From NCBI RefSeq assembly GCF_001667505.1, contig NZ_LZHZ01000001.1:93476-157475 (forward strand): 64,000 nucleotides of DNA, written 5' to 3'. The notes beneath the pieces are model-generated. The model saw nothing but the letters and a program-made list of their open reading frames with translations, did not search any database and was not told where the DNA came from. This stretch comes from Mycobacterium sp. ACS1612. GTDB taxonomy: Bacteria > Actinomycetota > Actinomycetes > Mycobacteriales > Mycobacteriaceae. Numbering within the stretch: position 1 is the stretch's first letter; every line of letters starts with the position of its first letter. The position numbers and the translations under genes are program-made. Positions 30,086 to 38,575 of this stretch are shown in pieces.

Positions 30086-30886
30086 CTAGGCAGCGGACTT
30101 CTTGTGAGCGGCCCACCAGCTGCTGTGCAGGCGTTGGCATTCCGCGACGGACAGCGGCGAGTCGCCGGTGTAGTCGCTGCGGACCGCGACCGCCGCAGGG
30201 ATGTCCGGGGTGCCGTCGCCGGTGATGACCACGCTGGCCAGACCAGCGCATGTCGCCGAACGCAGACCCGACGCCGACCCGGTGACGGCCAACGCGTTCT
30301 CGGCGGATATCCCGAGCTCCCACAGCGCACTCTGGAATGCCTCGCGGTCCGGTACCGGTTTCTTCACGTCGTCGGCGGTCACTACCGTCTCCACCAGCCC
30401 GTCGCCGACGAGTTGCCGGATCAGCGGCTCCGCCCAGCTGCGCGCGCCGTTGGCGATGACGCCCACCCAGACACCCGCTGCGAATGCGTCCATCACGAGG
30501 TCGACGAGGCCCGGTCGGGGCGCCAGGTCGGCGTCGTGGATCAACTCGTCGAACATGATCGTCTTGGTCGCGTAGATCTCGTCGGCGAGCAACTCGGTCA
30601 ACACGTCGGATTCGGTCGCGATGCCGCGCTTGCGAAGCTCCGCCGACACGCGCTGCCGCTCGTCAGGAAGGGCCAGCAGCTGCCGGTAGCGGCCCACCGA
30701 CCACTCGACGTCAAGGCCGTGCGCCGCGAATGCGGCGTTGAACGCCACGCGGTGACCGTCGCATTCAATGTCGGTCAGGGCGTCGAGGTCAAAGATCACG
30801 GCGCGCAGCGGATACACCGCACTTCGCGCGGGCGCGCTGGCATCCCACCAGAAGCGACCCGCGCGCCATGATTTCTCCTGGGTCAT
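30086..30886 (-). CDS. HAD-superfamily hydrolase (CbbY/phosphoglucomutase-like)
   Basis: The product has a HAD core with RAVIFDLDALTDIE (nucleophile and acid/base Asp), an alpha-helical cap (about 55-125), motif II VIANGARSW, motif III lysine in TADDVKKPVPDREAFQSALWELG and a weak motif IV TGSASGL. In motif IV the usual metal-binding acidic pair (DS or DD) is replaced by Gly-Ser, so activity may be reduced. Start is uncertain: ATG 30886 gives 266 residues; 30910 and 30892 are alternatives. Substrate unknown. Confidence 0.78.
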   Translation of the reverse strand: MTQEKSWRAGRFWWDASAPARSAVYPLRAVIFDLDALTDIECDGHRVAFNAAFAAHGLDVEWSVGRYRQLLALPDERQRVSAELRKRGIATESDVLTELLADEIYATKTIMFDELIHDADLAPRPGLVDLVMDAFAAGVWVGVIANGARSWAEPLIRQLVGDGLVETVVTADDVKKPVPDREAFQSALWELGISAENALAVTGSASGLRSATCAGLASVVITGDGTPDIPAAVAVRSDYTGDSPLSVAECQRLHSSWWAAHKKSAA

Positions 30887-30928
30887 AGGCATGCGGATAG
30901 GGTGGCCCACATCACAGGCATCAGTCGT

Positions 30929-30942
30929 CCCCCAATTGGGGG
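30929..30942. promoter_or_regulatory. CCCCCAATTGGGGG palindrome upstream of a NarL-type regulator
   Basis: This perfect 14-bp palindrome lies 57 bases upstream of the response-regulator gene and 43 bases upstream of the HAD gene, in the divergent promoter region. NarL/FixJ regulators often bind short G/C-flanked palindromes with A/T centres, so it may be the binding site of the adjacent regulator. Inference. Confidence 0.5.
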
Positions 30943-30998
30943 ATCGGGCAGGCCAAGATGTTCTACCTCAGGAAAAATCCCAGCTCTAAGGTGGTGCC

Positions 30999-31664
30999 AT
31001 GGCTTCCAACGGGGCTCCCGTCCGGCTTGTGCTGGTCGATGACCACGAAATGGTCATCGAGGGTCTCAAGGCGATGCTCGCGGCGTTCTCCGACCGGGTC
31101 GAGGTGGTCGGCCAGGCCGTCGGCGCTGAGCGGGCGCTCAGCGTCATCCAGGAACTCGACCCCGATATCGTGCTGTGCGACGTGCGCATGCAGGGGGCCA
31201 GCGGTCTGGATCTGTGCCTGGAACTCCGCGAGAGTGACCCGAAGCGCAAGGTCGTGATGCTGTCGGTGTACGACGACGAGCAGTACCTGTTCCAGGCGTT
31301 GCGCGTCGGCGCGTCGGGCTATCTGCTCAAGAGCATCAGCAGCGACGAACTCGTCCGCCAGCTGGAATTCGTGCACAGCGGTGAGACGGCGATCGATCCG
31401 GGGATGGCGGCGCGGGCCGTCGACACCGCGGCGAGGTTGCAGCGCGACGAGTTCTGGCCCGGCGCGCGGCAGGGCCTGACCCAGCGCGAGAGCGAGATCC
31501 TCTCGTTCGTCGTCAACGGGCTGTCCAACCGGGCCATCGCCACCAAGTTGGTGATCGGCGACGAGACCGTGAAGTCGCATCTGCGGTCGATCTACCGCAA
31601 GCTCGGCGTCAGCGACCGCACCGGCGCCGTCGCGACCGCACTGCGCGAGGGGATCTACCAGTGA
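30999..31664 (+). CDS. NarL/LuxR-family response regulator
   Basis: The 221-residue regulator has a receiver domain with VLVDDHEMVIEG, phospho-acceptor Asp61 (LCDVRMQG), and a Lys in GYLLKSISSDELV. A C-terminal LuxR helix-turn-helix follows (about 155-218: LTQRESEILSFVVNGLSNRAIATKLVIGDETVKSHLRSIYRKLGVSDRTGA). Its stop overlaps the start of the cognate kinase by four bases. A palindrome 57 bases upstream may be its own operator. Ribosome binding AAGGTGGTG is eight bases before ATG 30999. Confidence 0.93.
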   Translation: MASNGAPVRLVLVDDHEMVIEGLKAMLAAFSDRVEVVGQAVGAERALSVIQELDPDIVLCDVRMQGASGLDLCLELRESDPKRKVVMLSVYDDEQYLFQALRVGASGYLLKSISSDELVRQLEFVHSGETAIDPGMAARAVDTAARLQRDEFWPGARQGLTQRESEILSFVVNGLSNRAIATKLVIGDETVKSHLRSIYRKLGVSDRTGAVATALREGIYQ

Positions 31665-32884
31665 AACCTCGGCCGCCCAACGCCGTTCGCGATCTCGTCG
31701 ATGCCGACCGCGAACTCGCTCTGCTGCGCGAACTGATCCAGGCCGCGTCGAAGGGACCCGGTGTCGAGCCGCTGGCCGCCGCTGCGGCCAGGATGATCAC
31801 CGCCGCCACCGCAAGCGACGTTTGCTTCGTGCACGTGCTCGACGACAGCGACCGGTCGCTGACGCTCGCCGGGGCGACGCCGCCCTTCGACGCGGCGGTC
31901 GGCCAGGTGCGGCTGCCGCTTGGGCAGGGCATTTCGGGGTGGGTGGCCAGTCACCGTGAGCCCGTGGTGATCAGTCACGACAAGGAAGCCGACCCGCGGT
32001 ACATGCCGTTCGAGTCGTTGCGCGGCAAGGACTTCACATCGATGGTGTCGGTGCCGATGGAGACCGATCCGGGCGGGCTGGTCGGCGTGCTCAACGTGCA
32101 CACCGTCGAACGGCGTGAGTTCACCGAACGCGACGTCGAACTCCTGCTGGTGATCGGCCGCCTGATCGCGGGCGCGCTGCATCAGGCGCGGCTGCACCGG
32201 CAGCTGGTGGCCCGCGAGCGCGCGCACGAGAACTTCGTCGAGCAGGTCATCGAGGCGCAGGAGATCGAGCGGCGCAGGCTCGCGGGCGACATCCACGACG
32301 GCATCTCGCAGCGTCTGGTCACACTGTCCTACCGACTGGACGCGGCCACTCGAGCCGTCGACGACCTCGAGATGATGACCGAACAGTTGAGCAAGGCCCG
32401 CGAATTGGTCGACCTGACACTGCAGGAAGCACGTGCCGCGATCAGCGGCCTGCGGCCGCCGGTGCTCGACGACCTCGGGTTGTCCGGCGGGCTGGCCAGC
32501 CTGGCCGGCTCGATCCCGCAGATCGACATCGAGGTCGACCTCGCCGACACCCGACTGCCCGACCACATCGAGTTGGCGCTGTACCGGATCGCGCAGGAAT
32601 GCCTGCAGAACGTGGTCAAGCACGCCAACGCCAAGCGCACGCGGCTCACCTTCGTCGTCACAAGCGACACCGCCCGCCTCGAAATCGTCGACGACGGAAT
32701 CGGTTTCGACACCTTCGAGCATCCGCTTGGCGGCGACGAGATGGGTGGGTACGGGCTGCTGTCGATGGCCGAACGCGCCGAGATCGTCGGCGGCAGGCTG
32801 AACATCCGATCGCGGCCGGGATCGGGAACGGCTGTGACGGCGATCATTCCGCTGCCCCCGCGCGACGAGCCAGGCCCCCACTAG
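31661..32884 (+). CDS. GAF-domain sensor histidine kinase (HisKA_3 type)
   Basis: The 407-residue cytoplasmic kinase has a GAF domain (about 30-180) with LPLGQGISGWVASHREPVVI, and a HisKA_3 dimerisation helix with His212 in RRRLAGDIHDGISQRLV. A HATPase domain follows with IAQECLQNVVKHANAKR and DDGIGFDT. This is the usual partner of NarL regulators, sensing a small molecule or redox signal in the GAF domain; no haem- or Fe-S-ligand pattern is obvious. It starts with GTG 31661 (GTGAAACCT), overlapping the regulator stop. It converges on the marR-ending operon with a four-base overlap. Confidence 0.92.
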   Translation: MKPRPPNAVRDLVDADRELALLRELIQAASKGPGVEPLAAAAARMITAATASDVCFVHVLDDSDRSLTLAGATPPFDAAVGQVRLPLGQGISGWVASHREPVVISHDKEADPRYMPFESLRGKDFTSMVSVPMETDPGGLVGVLNVHTVERREFTERDVELLLVIGRLIAGALHQARLHRQLVARERAHENFVEQVIEAQEIERRRLAGDIHDGISQRLVTLSYRLDAATRAVDDLEMMTEQLSKARELVDLTLQEARAAISGLRPPVLDDLGLSGGLASLAGSIPQIDIEVDLADTRLPDHIELALYRIAQECLQNVVKHANAKRTRLTFVVTSDTARLEIVDDGIGFDTFEHPLGGDEMGGYGLLSMAERAEIVGGRLNIRSRPGSGTAVTAIIPLPPRDEPGPH

Positions 32885-33384
32885 AAGTCGCCGGAGTTAC
32901 GGCGCAATGTCTCAATCGAATCCGCGAGTGCCCGTGACTGCTCGTCGGACATGCCGATATCGGCGAACACCTCGTTGTTCAGCGTGACGGTGGCGTCCTC
33001 GACCGTCGAGCGGCCGAGGTCGGTGATCTGGACCAGCGTGGTGCGGCCGTCGGTGGGGTGCGGTATCCGCTCGACCAGCCCGTCGGCCTCCAGTCGTCGG
33101 ATCGCGTGGGTGACGCTGGTGACGTGCACCTGCAACCGATCGGAGGCCTTGGTGATCGGCAGCGCGCCTGAGCGGCTGAACGCCAGCAGCCGCAGCAGTT
33201 CGTAGCGCGAAAAACTCAAGTCGTACGGCCGCAGAGCCGTCTCGACGCGGGCCAGCAGGATCTGATGGGCCCGCATCACCGACGTCACGGCGACCATGCC
33301 GTCTGCGACGTCGCCCCAACCCGCCCGGTCCCAATTGGCGCGCGCCAGCGCGATCGGGTCACGCTTGTCGGATTCCGAGGGCAC
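32881..33384 (-). CDS. MarR-family transcriptional regulator
   Basis: The 167-residue MarR protein has the winged HTH LLRLLAFSRSGALPITKASDRLQVHVTSVTHAIRRLEADGLVERIPHPTDGRTTLVQIT. I start it at GTG 33384 because AAGAAGGGG precedes it. It is 22 bases downstream of the aminotransferase gene on the same strand, so it is the fifth gene of that operon and a likely sensor of its substrate or product. It may correspond to Rv0737, the MarR gene next to rslA in M. tuberculosis (from memory). Confidence 0.9.
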   Translation of the reverse strand: MPSESDKRDPIALARANWDRAGWGDVADGMVAVTSVMRAHQILLARVETALRPYDLSFSRYELLRLLAFSRSGALPITKASDRLQVHVTSVTHAIRRLEADGLVERIPHPTDGRTTLVQITDLGRSTVEDATVTLNNEVFADIGMSDEQSRALADSIETLRRNSGDF

Positions 33385-33406
33385 GCCCCTTCTTACCGCA
33401 CGCCGG

Positions 33407-34444
33407 TCAGCGGCCGGCCAGCGGTGCCACGGCGGCGAGCACCGCACGGGTGGACTGTCGGTTGCCGACGGTGATCCGCGCGCCTCCGTCGGCGTAATGA
33501 CGTACCTGTAAGCCCGTCCCCTCGAACACCTCCCGCCACGGCCGTCGCCACTTCGGCAGGTAGACGAAATTCGCGTGCGCGTCGGCGCTGTACACGCCCA
33601 TCGACCTCAGCCGCATCCGTAGGTGTCGCCGTTCCGATGCGATCACCCGGATACGTTGCCGCAGCTGACTTTCCGCATCGTAAGAGGCGGCCACCGCGAC
33701 CAGGCTCGCATTTCCGATGCCGAACGGGGCCTGCATCGCCCACAACCGGCGGGCCAGGTCCGCTGCGCAGAAGCCGTAGCCGACACGCAGCCCGGCTAGT
33801 CCGTATGCCTTCGAAAACGTACGCAACACTATGACATTCGGGTACCGCGCCACCAACGCGGGTGCGTCGATCCGATGCTCCGGCGACAGAAACTCGACGT
33901 ACGCCTCGTCGAGCAGCACGACCGTGTCGGCAGGGACTCGGCGCAGGAACCGCTCGACGTCGGCGGCAGGCTCGAACGTACCGGTCGGATTGTGCGGTCG
34001 GCAGACCACCACGACTCGGGCGTCGGCGGCGGCGTCGGCCATCGTGTCGAGGTCGTGGTGGCCGTGGGCATCCAACGGTACGGTCACCGCTTCCAACCGC
34101 GCCATCTTCGCGAAGATCGGGTAGCCGTCGAAGGTCGGTGACGGCGTCACGATCTTCTCGCCGGGACTGGTGACCGCCTGCAGCACTTGCAGGATCACCC
34201 CGGTCGCTCCCGCGCCGATCACCACCTGCTCATCGCGTACGCCGACCCGCCCCGCGATCAGGGACCGCAACTTCTCGGGCAGGAACTCCGGATACCGGTT
34301 GGCCGCGTCGATCGACGCGATCAGCGCCGAGCGCACCGTTGGCAATGGCGGAAACGGATTCTCGTTGAGCGACAACGCCAGTGGGTCCAGCGCGGTGGGC
34401 AGCGCACCGACGGCTTCAGCCGCCTCGCGCTTGAGCGTGGCCAT
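33407..34444 (-). CDS. HisC-like PLP-dependent aminotransferase
   Basis: The 345-residue fold-type I aminotransferase resembles histidinol-phosphate and aromatic aminotransferases: SLNENPFPPLPTVRSAL, the PHNPTGTFEP loop, the DEAYVEFLS strand, the Schiff-base Lys in TFSKAYGLAGLRVGYG and a C-terminal Arg. It would transfer an amino group to or from a 2-oxo substrate. The start is ATG 34444, which overlaps the stop of the KAS III-like gene (ATGA). It is fourth in an operon with a ThDP enzyme, which makes acyloins or oxo-acids that could be its substrate. It is too far from his genes to be hisC proper. Confidence 0.88.
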   Translation of the reverse strand: MATLKREAAEAVGALPTALDPLALSLNENPFPPLPTVRSALIASIDAANRYPEFLPEKLRSLIAGRVGVRDEQVVIGAGATGVILQVLQAVTSPGEKIVTPSPTFDGYPIFAKMARLEAVTVPLDAHGHHDLDTMADAAADARVVVVCRPHNPTGTFEPAADVERFLRRVPADTVVLLDEAYVEFLSPEHRIDAPALVARYPNVIVLRTFSKAYGLAGLRVGYGFCAADLARRLWAMQAPFGIGNASLVAVAASYDAESQLRQRIRVIASERRHLRMRLRSMGVYSADAHANFVYLPKWRRPWREVFEGTGLQVRHYADGGARITVGNRQSTRAVLAAVAPLAGR

Positions 34445-35451
34445 CAGCGGCCGCCCCACTTGACCGCGGCGGCGCCTGCGAAGTCGCCTGCGTGCGCGAA
34501 CGCCGCCATCATCACGACGTCGCCTGCCTTCAGGGTGCCATCGGTGATGGCCCGATCAAGGTTGATCGGGATCCCTGCGCCGAACAGATTCCCACACTGG
34601 TCGAATGTGTCGACATGGCGCTCCTTGGGCAGTTCCAGCGCCTCGCGCCAGTTCCGCAGGAAGACCCGGTTGGGCTGATTGGTGACGAACACGTCAAGGT
34701 CCTTGGGCTGCATGCCGATTCGGTCGCACACCGCGTACGCGACCTCCGGCACCTGACGGTTGCCCCTGGCCAGCACCTTGGTGATCTTGCTCTCGGTGAA
34801 GCCGATGTAGCCCTCGCCCGGTCCCGGCTGCCACCACTTGCGCGGCGGATCGATCTCGATCGTCATGTCGCCTGCGAATTCGCCATAGGTGCGGCACTCG
34901 ACGTCGAGGATCGGTGACTGGTCCGACAGCGTCACCAATCCGACGGCGGCGCCGTCGCCTGGCACCGAGGCCTGGGCCTTGCGCCGCACCGTCGGCTGGT
35001 CGAACACCTGACCCGCGGCGTTCTGCGCGATCGCGATCAGAGCGGTCCGCCCGGCACCCGTCGACAGCAACTGCTGGGCCATCTGCAATCCCAGCACGAA
35101 CGCCGCGCATCCGCCGTTGTGGATGTCCAGCACCCAATTCGGTTTCATGCCAAGGCGATGCGCCATCCCACCGCCGCCACCATAGAACGGCATATCGGGC
35201 ACCTGGGTGTGCGTGATCAGCACGTCGACGTTTGCGATGACGTCCTGACCGTGGCGCCCGATCAGTCCCGCGGCGGCGCGCTCCACCATGTCGATGGCCG
35301 TTTCGTCCTCGGCCACGTGATGGCGGAACTTCGGGGCACGGAACATCAGGTTGTCACGCAGGTCGTCGGAGTCGGCGAACTGGGCGTAATAGTCGGCGCC
35401 GAGAGGCTCACCGGGTAGATAAGTCGAAACATCTATCAGACTGACGGTCAT
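34444..35451 (-). CDS. KAS III (FabH)-like enzyme lacking the catalytic histidine
   Basis: The 335-residue thiolase-fold protein is like 3-oxoacyl-ACP synthase III. The nucleophile is Cys115 (HNGGCAAFVLG), and Asn288 sits in FDQCGNLFGAGIP, as in FabH. The third catalytic residue, His in FabH's PHQAN motif, is Asn258 here (TNQPNRVF). In FabH that His is needed for decarboxylative condensation, while Cys alone suffices for acyl transfer. The enzyme may therefore be an acyltransferase or use a different condensation chemistry. It lies in the ThDP/SRPBCC/aminotransferase operon, seven bases after the SRPBCC gene. Confidence 0.85.
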   Translation of the reverse strand: MTVSLIDVSTYLPGEPLGADYYAQFADSDDLRDNLMFRAPKFRHHVAEDETAIDMVERAAAGLIGRHGQDVIANVDVLITHTQVPDMPFYGGGGGMAHRLGMKPNWVLDIHNGGCAAFVLGLQMAQQLLSTGAGRTALIAIAQNAAGQVFDQPTVRRKAQASVPGDGAAVGLVTLSDQSPILDVECRTYGEFAGDMTIEIDPPRKWWQPGPGEGYIGFTESKITKVLARGNRQVPEVAYAVCDRIGMQPKDLDVFVTNQPNRVFLRNWREALELPKERHVDTFDQCGNLFGAGIPINLDRAITDGTLKAGDVVMMAAFAHAGDFAGAAAVKWGGR

Positions 35452-35458
35452 CGCTTAC

Positions 35459-36124
35459 TCACTTCATCCAGGCCGGTGTGACGGGCAGGCCGTTGCGGTG
35501 CCGGTACTCGGCGATCGCCTTGAGGTTCTTCAGTTCGAGCAGATGGCCGGCGCCGAACATGTCCCAGAAGTCGCCCACCCACACCGGACGCCCCGGCGGG
35601 GCGGTCTCCGGATAGGGGTTGCGGTCGTAGAACGGGTGGTGACAGTTCGTCCACAACACCACCGACCCCGGCTTGTCCAGGACGGTCTGCGCGTCCACGA
35701 TCCGCATCAGATAAATCATCCAGAGGTGTTTGCCCTGATCCCATGCGCAGTGGTAGTCGACCGTTCCCGCGGCCTTGTTCGCCACGGTACGGGTGAAAAT
35801 TCTTGTCTCCGAACCCAATCGGTCATACGCCAGCCACAGGCCGGGCTCCTCGGTCGTGGTGAAGCCGCGCAGGCTGTACGTCCACTCCTCGAGGCAGCGG
35901 GTGTCGGACATGTAGTCGAACAGTTCGTCCGGTGGGCAATCGATGTAGGTGTTGACGGTGCAGAACTCACCGAACACCTGATCGTGCGGGTAGACCGACC
36001 GCATCATCTCCATGATGATCGGGGTCGCCTTCTCCCGCGGCGCGGTCTCGATCCGGACCACGTCGTCGATCGGTTCGGCGGTGCCCCGGTGGGCGGTGAT
36101 GTCGTCAAGTGCCGGCAGCGACAT
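35459..36124 (-). CDS. SRPBCC/START-like domain protein
   Basis: The 221-residue protein has a SRPBCC-type ligand-pocket fold: NTYIDCPPDELFDYMSDTRCLEEWTYSLRGFTTTEEPGLWLAYDR, then strands with DYHCAWDQGKHLWMIYLMRIVD and a C-terminal helix. Such proteins serve as polyketide cyclases/aromatases or hydrophobic ligand binders. I start at ATG 36124; the frame stays open upstream but overlaps the preceding ThDP gene. It overlaps that gene's end by 20 bases and precedes the KAS III-like gene. No signal peptide. Confidence 0.8.
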   Translation of the reverse strand: MSLPALDDITAHRGTAEPIDDVVRIETAPREKATPIIMEMMRSVYPHDQVFGEFCTVNTYIDCPPDELFDYMSDTRCLEEWTYSLRGFTTTEEPGLWLAYDRLGSETRIFTRTVANKAAGTVDYHCAWDQGKHLWMIYLMRIVDAQTVLDKPGSVVLWTNCHHPFYDRNPYPETAPPGRPVWVGDFWDMFGAGHLLELKNLKAIAEYRHRNGLPVTPAWMK

Positions 36125-37760
36125 GGGAACGGCTCTCCTTCGGGGCGGGTGCGGTGAGAAAAGCTGCGAACGGCGGGATTTCGTCGGCGGAGCATTCGAT
36201 GCTGACCACCGAGGGCCCGTCCGCGTCGAGTGCGGTGCGCAGTGCATCGGGCAGCGCGTCGATATCGTCGACGTCGACCGCGTGCAGGCCGGGGAACATC
36301 GCGGCCAGCCCGGCACCGAAGCGGCTTGGCCCGAAACGGTTGTAGCTGTACCGATCGCCGAAGAAGATCTGCTCGCGCGTCACGCACATCGCATGTGCAT
36401 GGTTGTCGAAGATCAGGAACGTCACGGGAAGCCGATACTGCAGCGCGGTGTGAACCTCCATGCCGTGCATCAGGAAGGATCCGTCGCCTGCGATCACGAT
36501 CGTTCGACGGCGGCGCCCGAAGGCCATGCCGAGGCCGGCACCGAAGCTGTATCCCATGCCGCCCATGCCGAGGGCGACGATGAACCGCCCGTCACGTCGG
36601 GCAGGCAGGTAGTGGATGGCCGACGCACCGATGTTTCCCGCGTCGACCACGATGTCGGTGCCGTCCGGAAGCGCCGCGTCCAACGTCGCCATCGCGTCGC
36701 GATACCTGACTCCGGGCCCAGTGAACGGTGGCGGCCGCAACTCGTCTCGCGGCGTTCGACTGGGCGGCGGCACACCCGGCTTCCCCGACAGCGCCGACGT
36801 CAGCAGGGGCAGCGTGGCGCGCAGATCGTCGGTGTGCACGTGCGGGCACGGCACGTAGGGCGCCGCCGACCCGATGGACAGCACCGGAACCGACGCCAGC
36901 GTCTGGTCCAGTCCCGCGCGCGCGGTCACGTTCATCCGGGTGCCCACCAGGAGGCACACCGCGCTGGCCGCGATGGCGTCGGCGAGACCTGGATGACCCA
37001 TCACCCCGGCGACCAACGCTGAGTCTGCGACGTCCTTGGCGTCGGGCACCGTGGCTACCTGGGCGCGCAAGATCGCCCGTAGCGCTTCGAGTTCCGCGCG
37101 CGCGTCGTCGCGAGCCACCTGCTCACCCGCGATGATCGTGACGGGCCCGTCCGCACGTTGCAGCGCGGACGCGATCGCTGCCGGATCGCCGGGGGCACTC
37201 GCGGCCGGGACGGCGCGTGCCCCGTTGGCGCCCACCGCTGCCTGCTGAATGTCTTTGGGCAGCAACAAGACTGCGGGTCCTCCGGATCGCGCGGCCTCGA
37301 TGGCGTCTGGCAGTGCGGTGACGATATCCTCTGGCCGGGTGACCCGTCGGCAGTACACGGACAGCGCGGAGAACAGTGCCTGCGCGTCCAGCGCCCCATT
37401 GCGGCCGCTGGTGTCCTGGAAAGAGCCGCGGCCGTCGAGGGTGGTCGGCGGCTGGCCTATCAGCGCCAGCACCGGAACTCGGCTGGCGAAGGCTTCGCCG
37501 AGTCCGGGCAACGTGTTCAGGCAGCCGCCGCCCGACGTCGCAGCCACCACGCCCAAGCCTGCGCCGCTGCGGCTGTACCCGTCAGCCATTGTGGCAGCGG
37601 AGAATTCGTGCTTGGCCAGGACCGCACTGATGTCGTCGCACAGGAACGCGGCGTCATAGACATCTTCGATGTTCGCGCCGTCGACACCGAAAATGTAATC
37701 GACGCCGCTCGCCGCCAGATGCGCGACGATGTGATCGACGACGCGATGCCTGCTGACCAT
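36105..37760 (-). CDS. Thiamine-diphosphate enzyme, acetolactate synthase-like
   Basis: The 551-residue protein has three domains of ThDP 2-oxoacid lyases/carboligases. The N-terminal part has FGVDGANIEDVYDAAF and the catalytic Glu in KHEFSAATMADGYSR. The middle domain follows, then a C-terminal ThDP-binding stretch GDGSFLMHGMEVHTALQYRLPVTFLIFDNHAHAM. It is like acetolactate synthase but probably not the branched-chain one, because it has no regulatory subunit gene nearby. It could form an acyloin or decarboxylate a 2-oxo acid. It is the first gene of the five-gene operon, and a TGAACC-N16-CGTGTC promoter lies 31-59 bases upstream. Confidence 0.87.
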   Translation of the reverse strand: MVSRHRVVDHIVAHLAASGVDYIFGVDGANIEDVYDAAFLCDDISAVLAKHEFSAATMADGYSRSGAGLGVVAATSGGGCLNTLPGLGEAFASRVPVLALIGQPPTTLDGRGSFQDTSGRNGALDAQALFSALSVYCRRVTRPEDIVTALPDAIEAARSGGPAVLLLPKDIQQAAVGANGARAVPAASAPGDPAAIASALQRADGPVTIIAGEQVARDDARAELEALRAILRAQVATVPDAKDVADSALVAGVMGHPGLADAIAASAVCLLVGTRMNVTARAGLDQTLASVPVLSIGSAAPYVPCPHVHTDDLRATLPLLTSALSGKPGVPPPSRTPRDELRPPPFTGPGVRYRDAMATLDAALPDGTDIVVDAGNIGASAIHYLPARRDGRFIVALGMGGMGYSFGAGLGMAFGRRRRTIVIAGDGSFLMHGMEVHTALQYRLPVTFLIFDNHAHAMCVTREQIFFGDRYSYNRFGPSRFGAGLAAMFPGLHAVDVDDIDALPDALRTALDADGPSVVSIECSADEIPPFAAFLTAPAPKESRSHVAAGT

Positions 37761-37790
37761 CTCTCACTCGCTTCTCCCCCGACCTGCTAG

Positions 37791-37819
37791 TGACACGACT
37801 CACGATGGAGTTGGGTTCA
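37791..37819 (-). promoter_or_regulatory. SigL-type promoter of the ThDP/KAS III/aminotransferase operon
   Basis: On the minus strand, TGAACC (37819-37814), 16 bases, then CGTGTC (37797-37792). This matches the SigL-dependent consensus TGAACC-N16/17-CGTGTC described in M. tuberculosis, as I recall it. The same pattern, with the same spacing, occurs upstream of sigL in this window. It lies just after the rslA stop, 31-59 bases upstream of the ThDP gene start. Confidence 0.75.
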
Positions 37820-37834
37820 CTCGTCGGGCCGGAC

Positions 37835-38575
37835 TCACAGCTGCGTTTCGAGAAGGACCTTTCCGTCATCGGGCGAAACCAGTTGCACCGCAGCGATATC
37901 GCCCTTCTGCATCGGTGTGGTCGCACTCGGCAGCGCGGTGGCGCCCGAAATCCCGAGCCATGTCGCCACCTGGGTGTGACTACCGTCGCGGCCCACCACG
38001 ACCATGCCGAGATTCTGCGGAGGGGTGCTGCCGCTCTGGCCCCACTCGCCGTAGGAGCAGGCCATGTCGATGCGCGTGCCCCACCCGTAACCGGTCAAGG
38101 TGATCGAGGCGTTGATCGAAGTCTCCGACACCTTCGCCATCTCCAACGCCTGGGTGGTTTGTTGCGGCGGGGTGTTCTCCAGACCCAGGATCTCCGGACG
38201 AATGGCGATCACCGCCCCGACCGCCAGCAGCGCGGCGGCCAACCCGACCGCGGCCGACATCAGCCACCGGGACCGCCTGCGGCGCCACCGCACCTTGTCC
38301 AGGATCGAGTCGAGCACTTGCGGCCGCAGCGGCGGAGTCTCCGGCGCGTCCTCGTCCAACGCGCGCACGTCCTCGAGATCCAGCATCGCCAGCAGCGCGG
38401 GCACGCCGCTGATCTCGGCCACCGCCGAACGGCACCGCTCACAGGTTTCCAGGTGGGCCTCGTATTCACGACGTTCATTGCTCGTCAGTGAACCGAGGAC
38501 ATAGGCCGCGTCCCAGGTCACGTAGCGATCGCCGTCCAACAGATCACCGCCTAGGGGAAAACCGAATTGTGTCAT
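37835..38575 (-). CDS. rslA: Anti-sigma factor RslA (zinc-containing ZAS type)
   Basis: RslA holds SigL inactive at the membrane and releases it on redox or zinc change. The 246-residue product has the anti-sigma domain with the zinc motif His41-x3-Cys45-x2-Cys48 (HLETCERC), one transmembrane helix at about 104-125, and an extracytoplasmic domain. Its ATG overlaps the sigL stop (ATGA), as expected for an anti-sigma gene made with its partner. ATG 38575 is chosen from this overlap. The order sigL-rslA equals Rv0735-Rv0736. Confidence 0.92.
   Translation of the reverse strand: MTQFGFPLGGDLLDGDRYVTWDAAYVLGSLTSNERREYEAHLETCERCRSAVAEISGVPALLAMLDLEDVRALDEDAPETPPLRPQVLDSILDKVRWRRRRSRWLMSAAVGLAAALLAVGAVIAIRPEILGLENTPPQQTTQALEMAKVSETSINASITLTGYGWGTRIDMACSYGEWGQSGSTPPQNLGMVVVGRDGSHTQVATWLGISGATALPSATTPMQKGDIAAVQLVSPDDGKVLLETQL

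Noticed and set aside
33407..34444. Histidinol-phosphate aminotransferase hisC
   Set aside because: The fold matches, but neighbours are a ThDP/KAS III-like operon and no his genes; a specific histidine role is unsupported.
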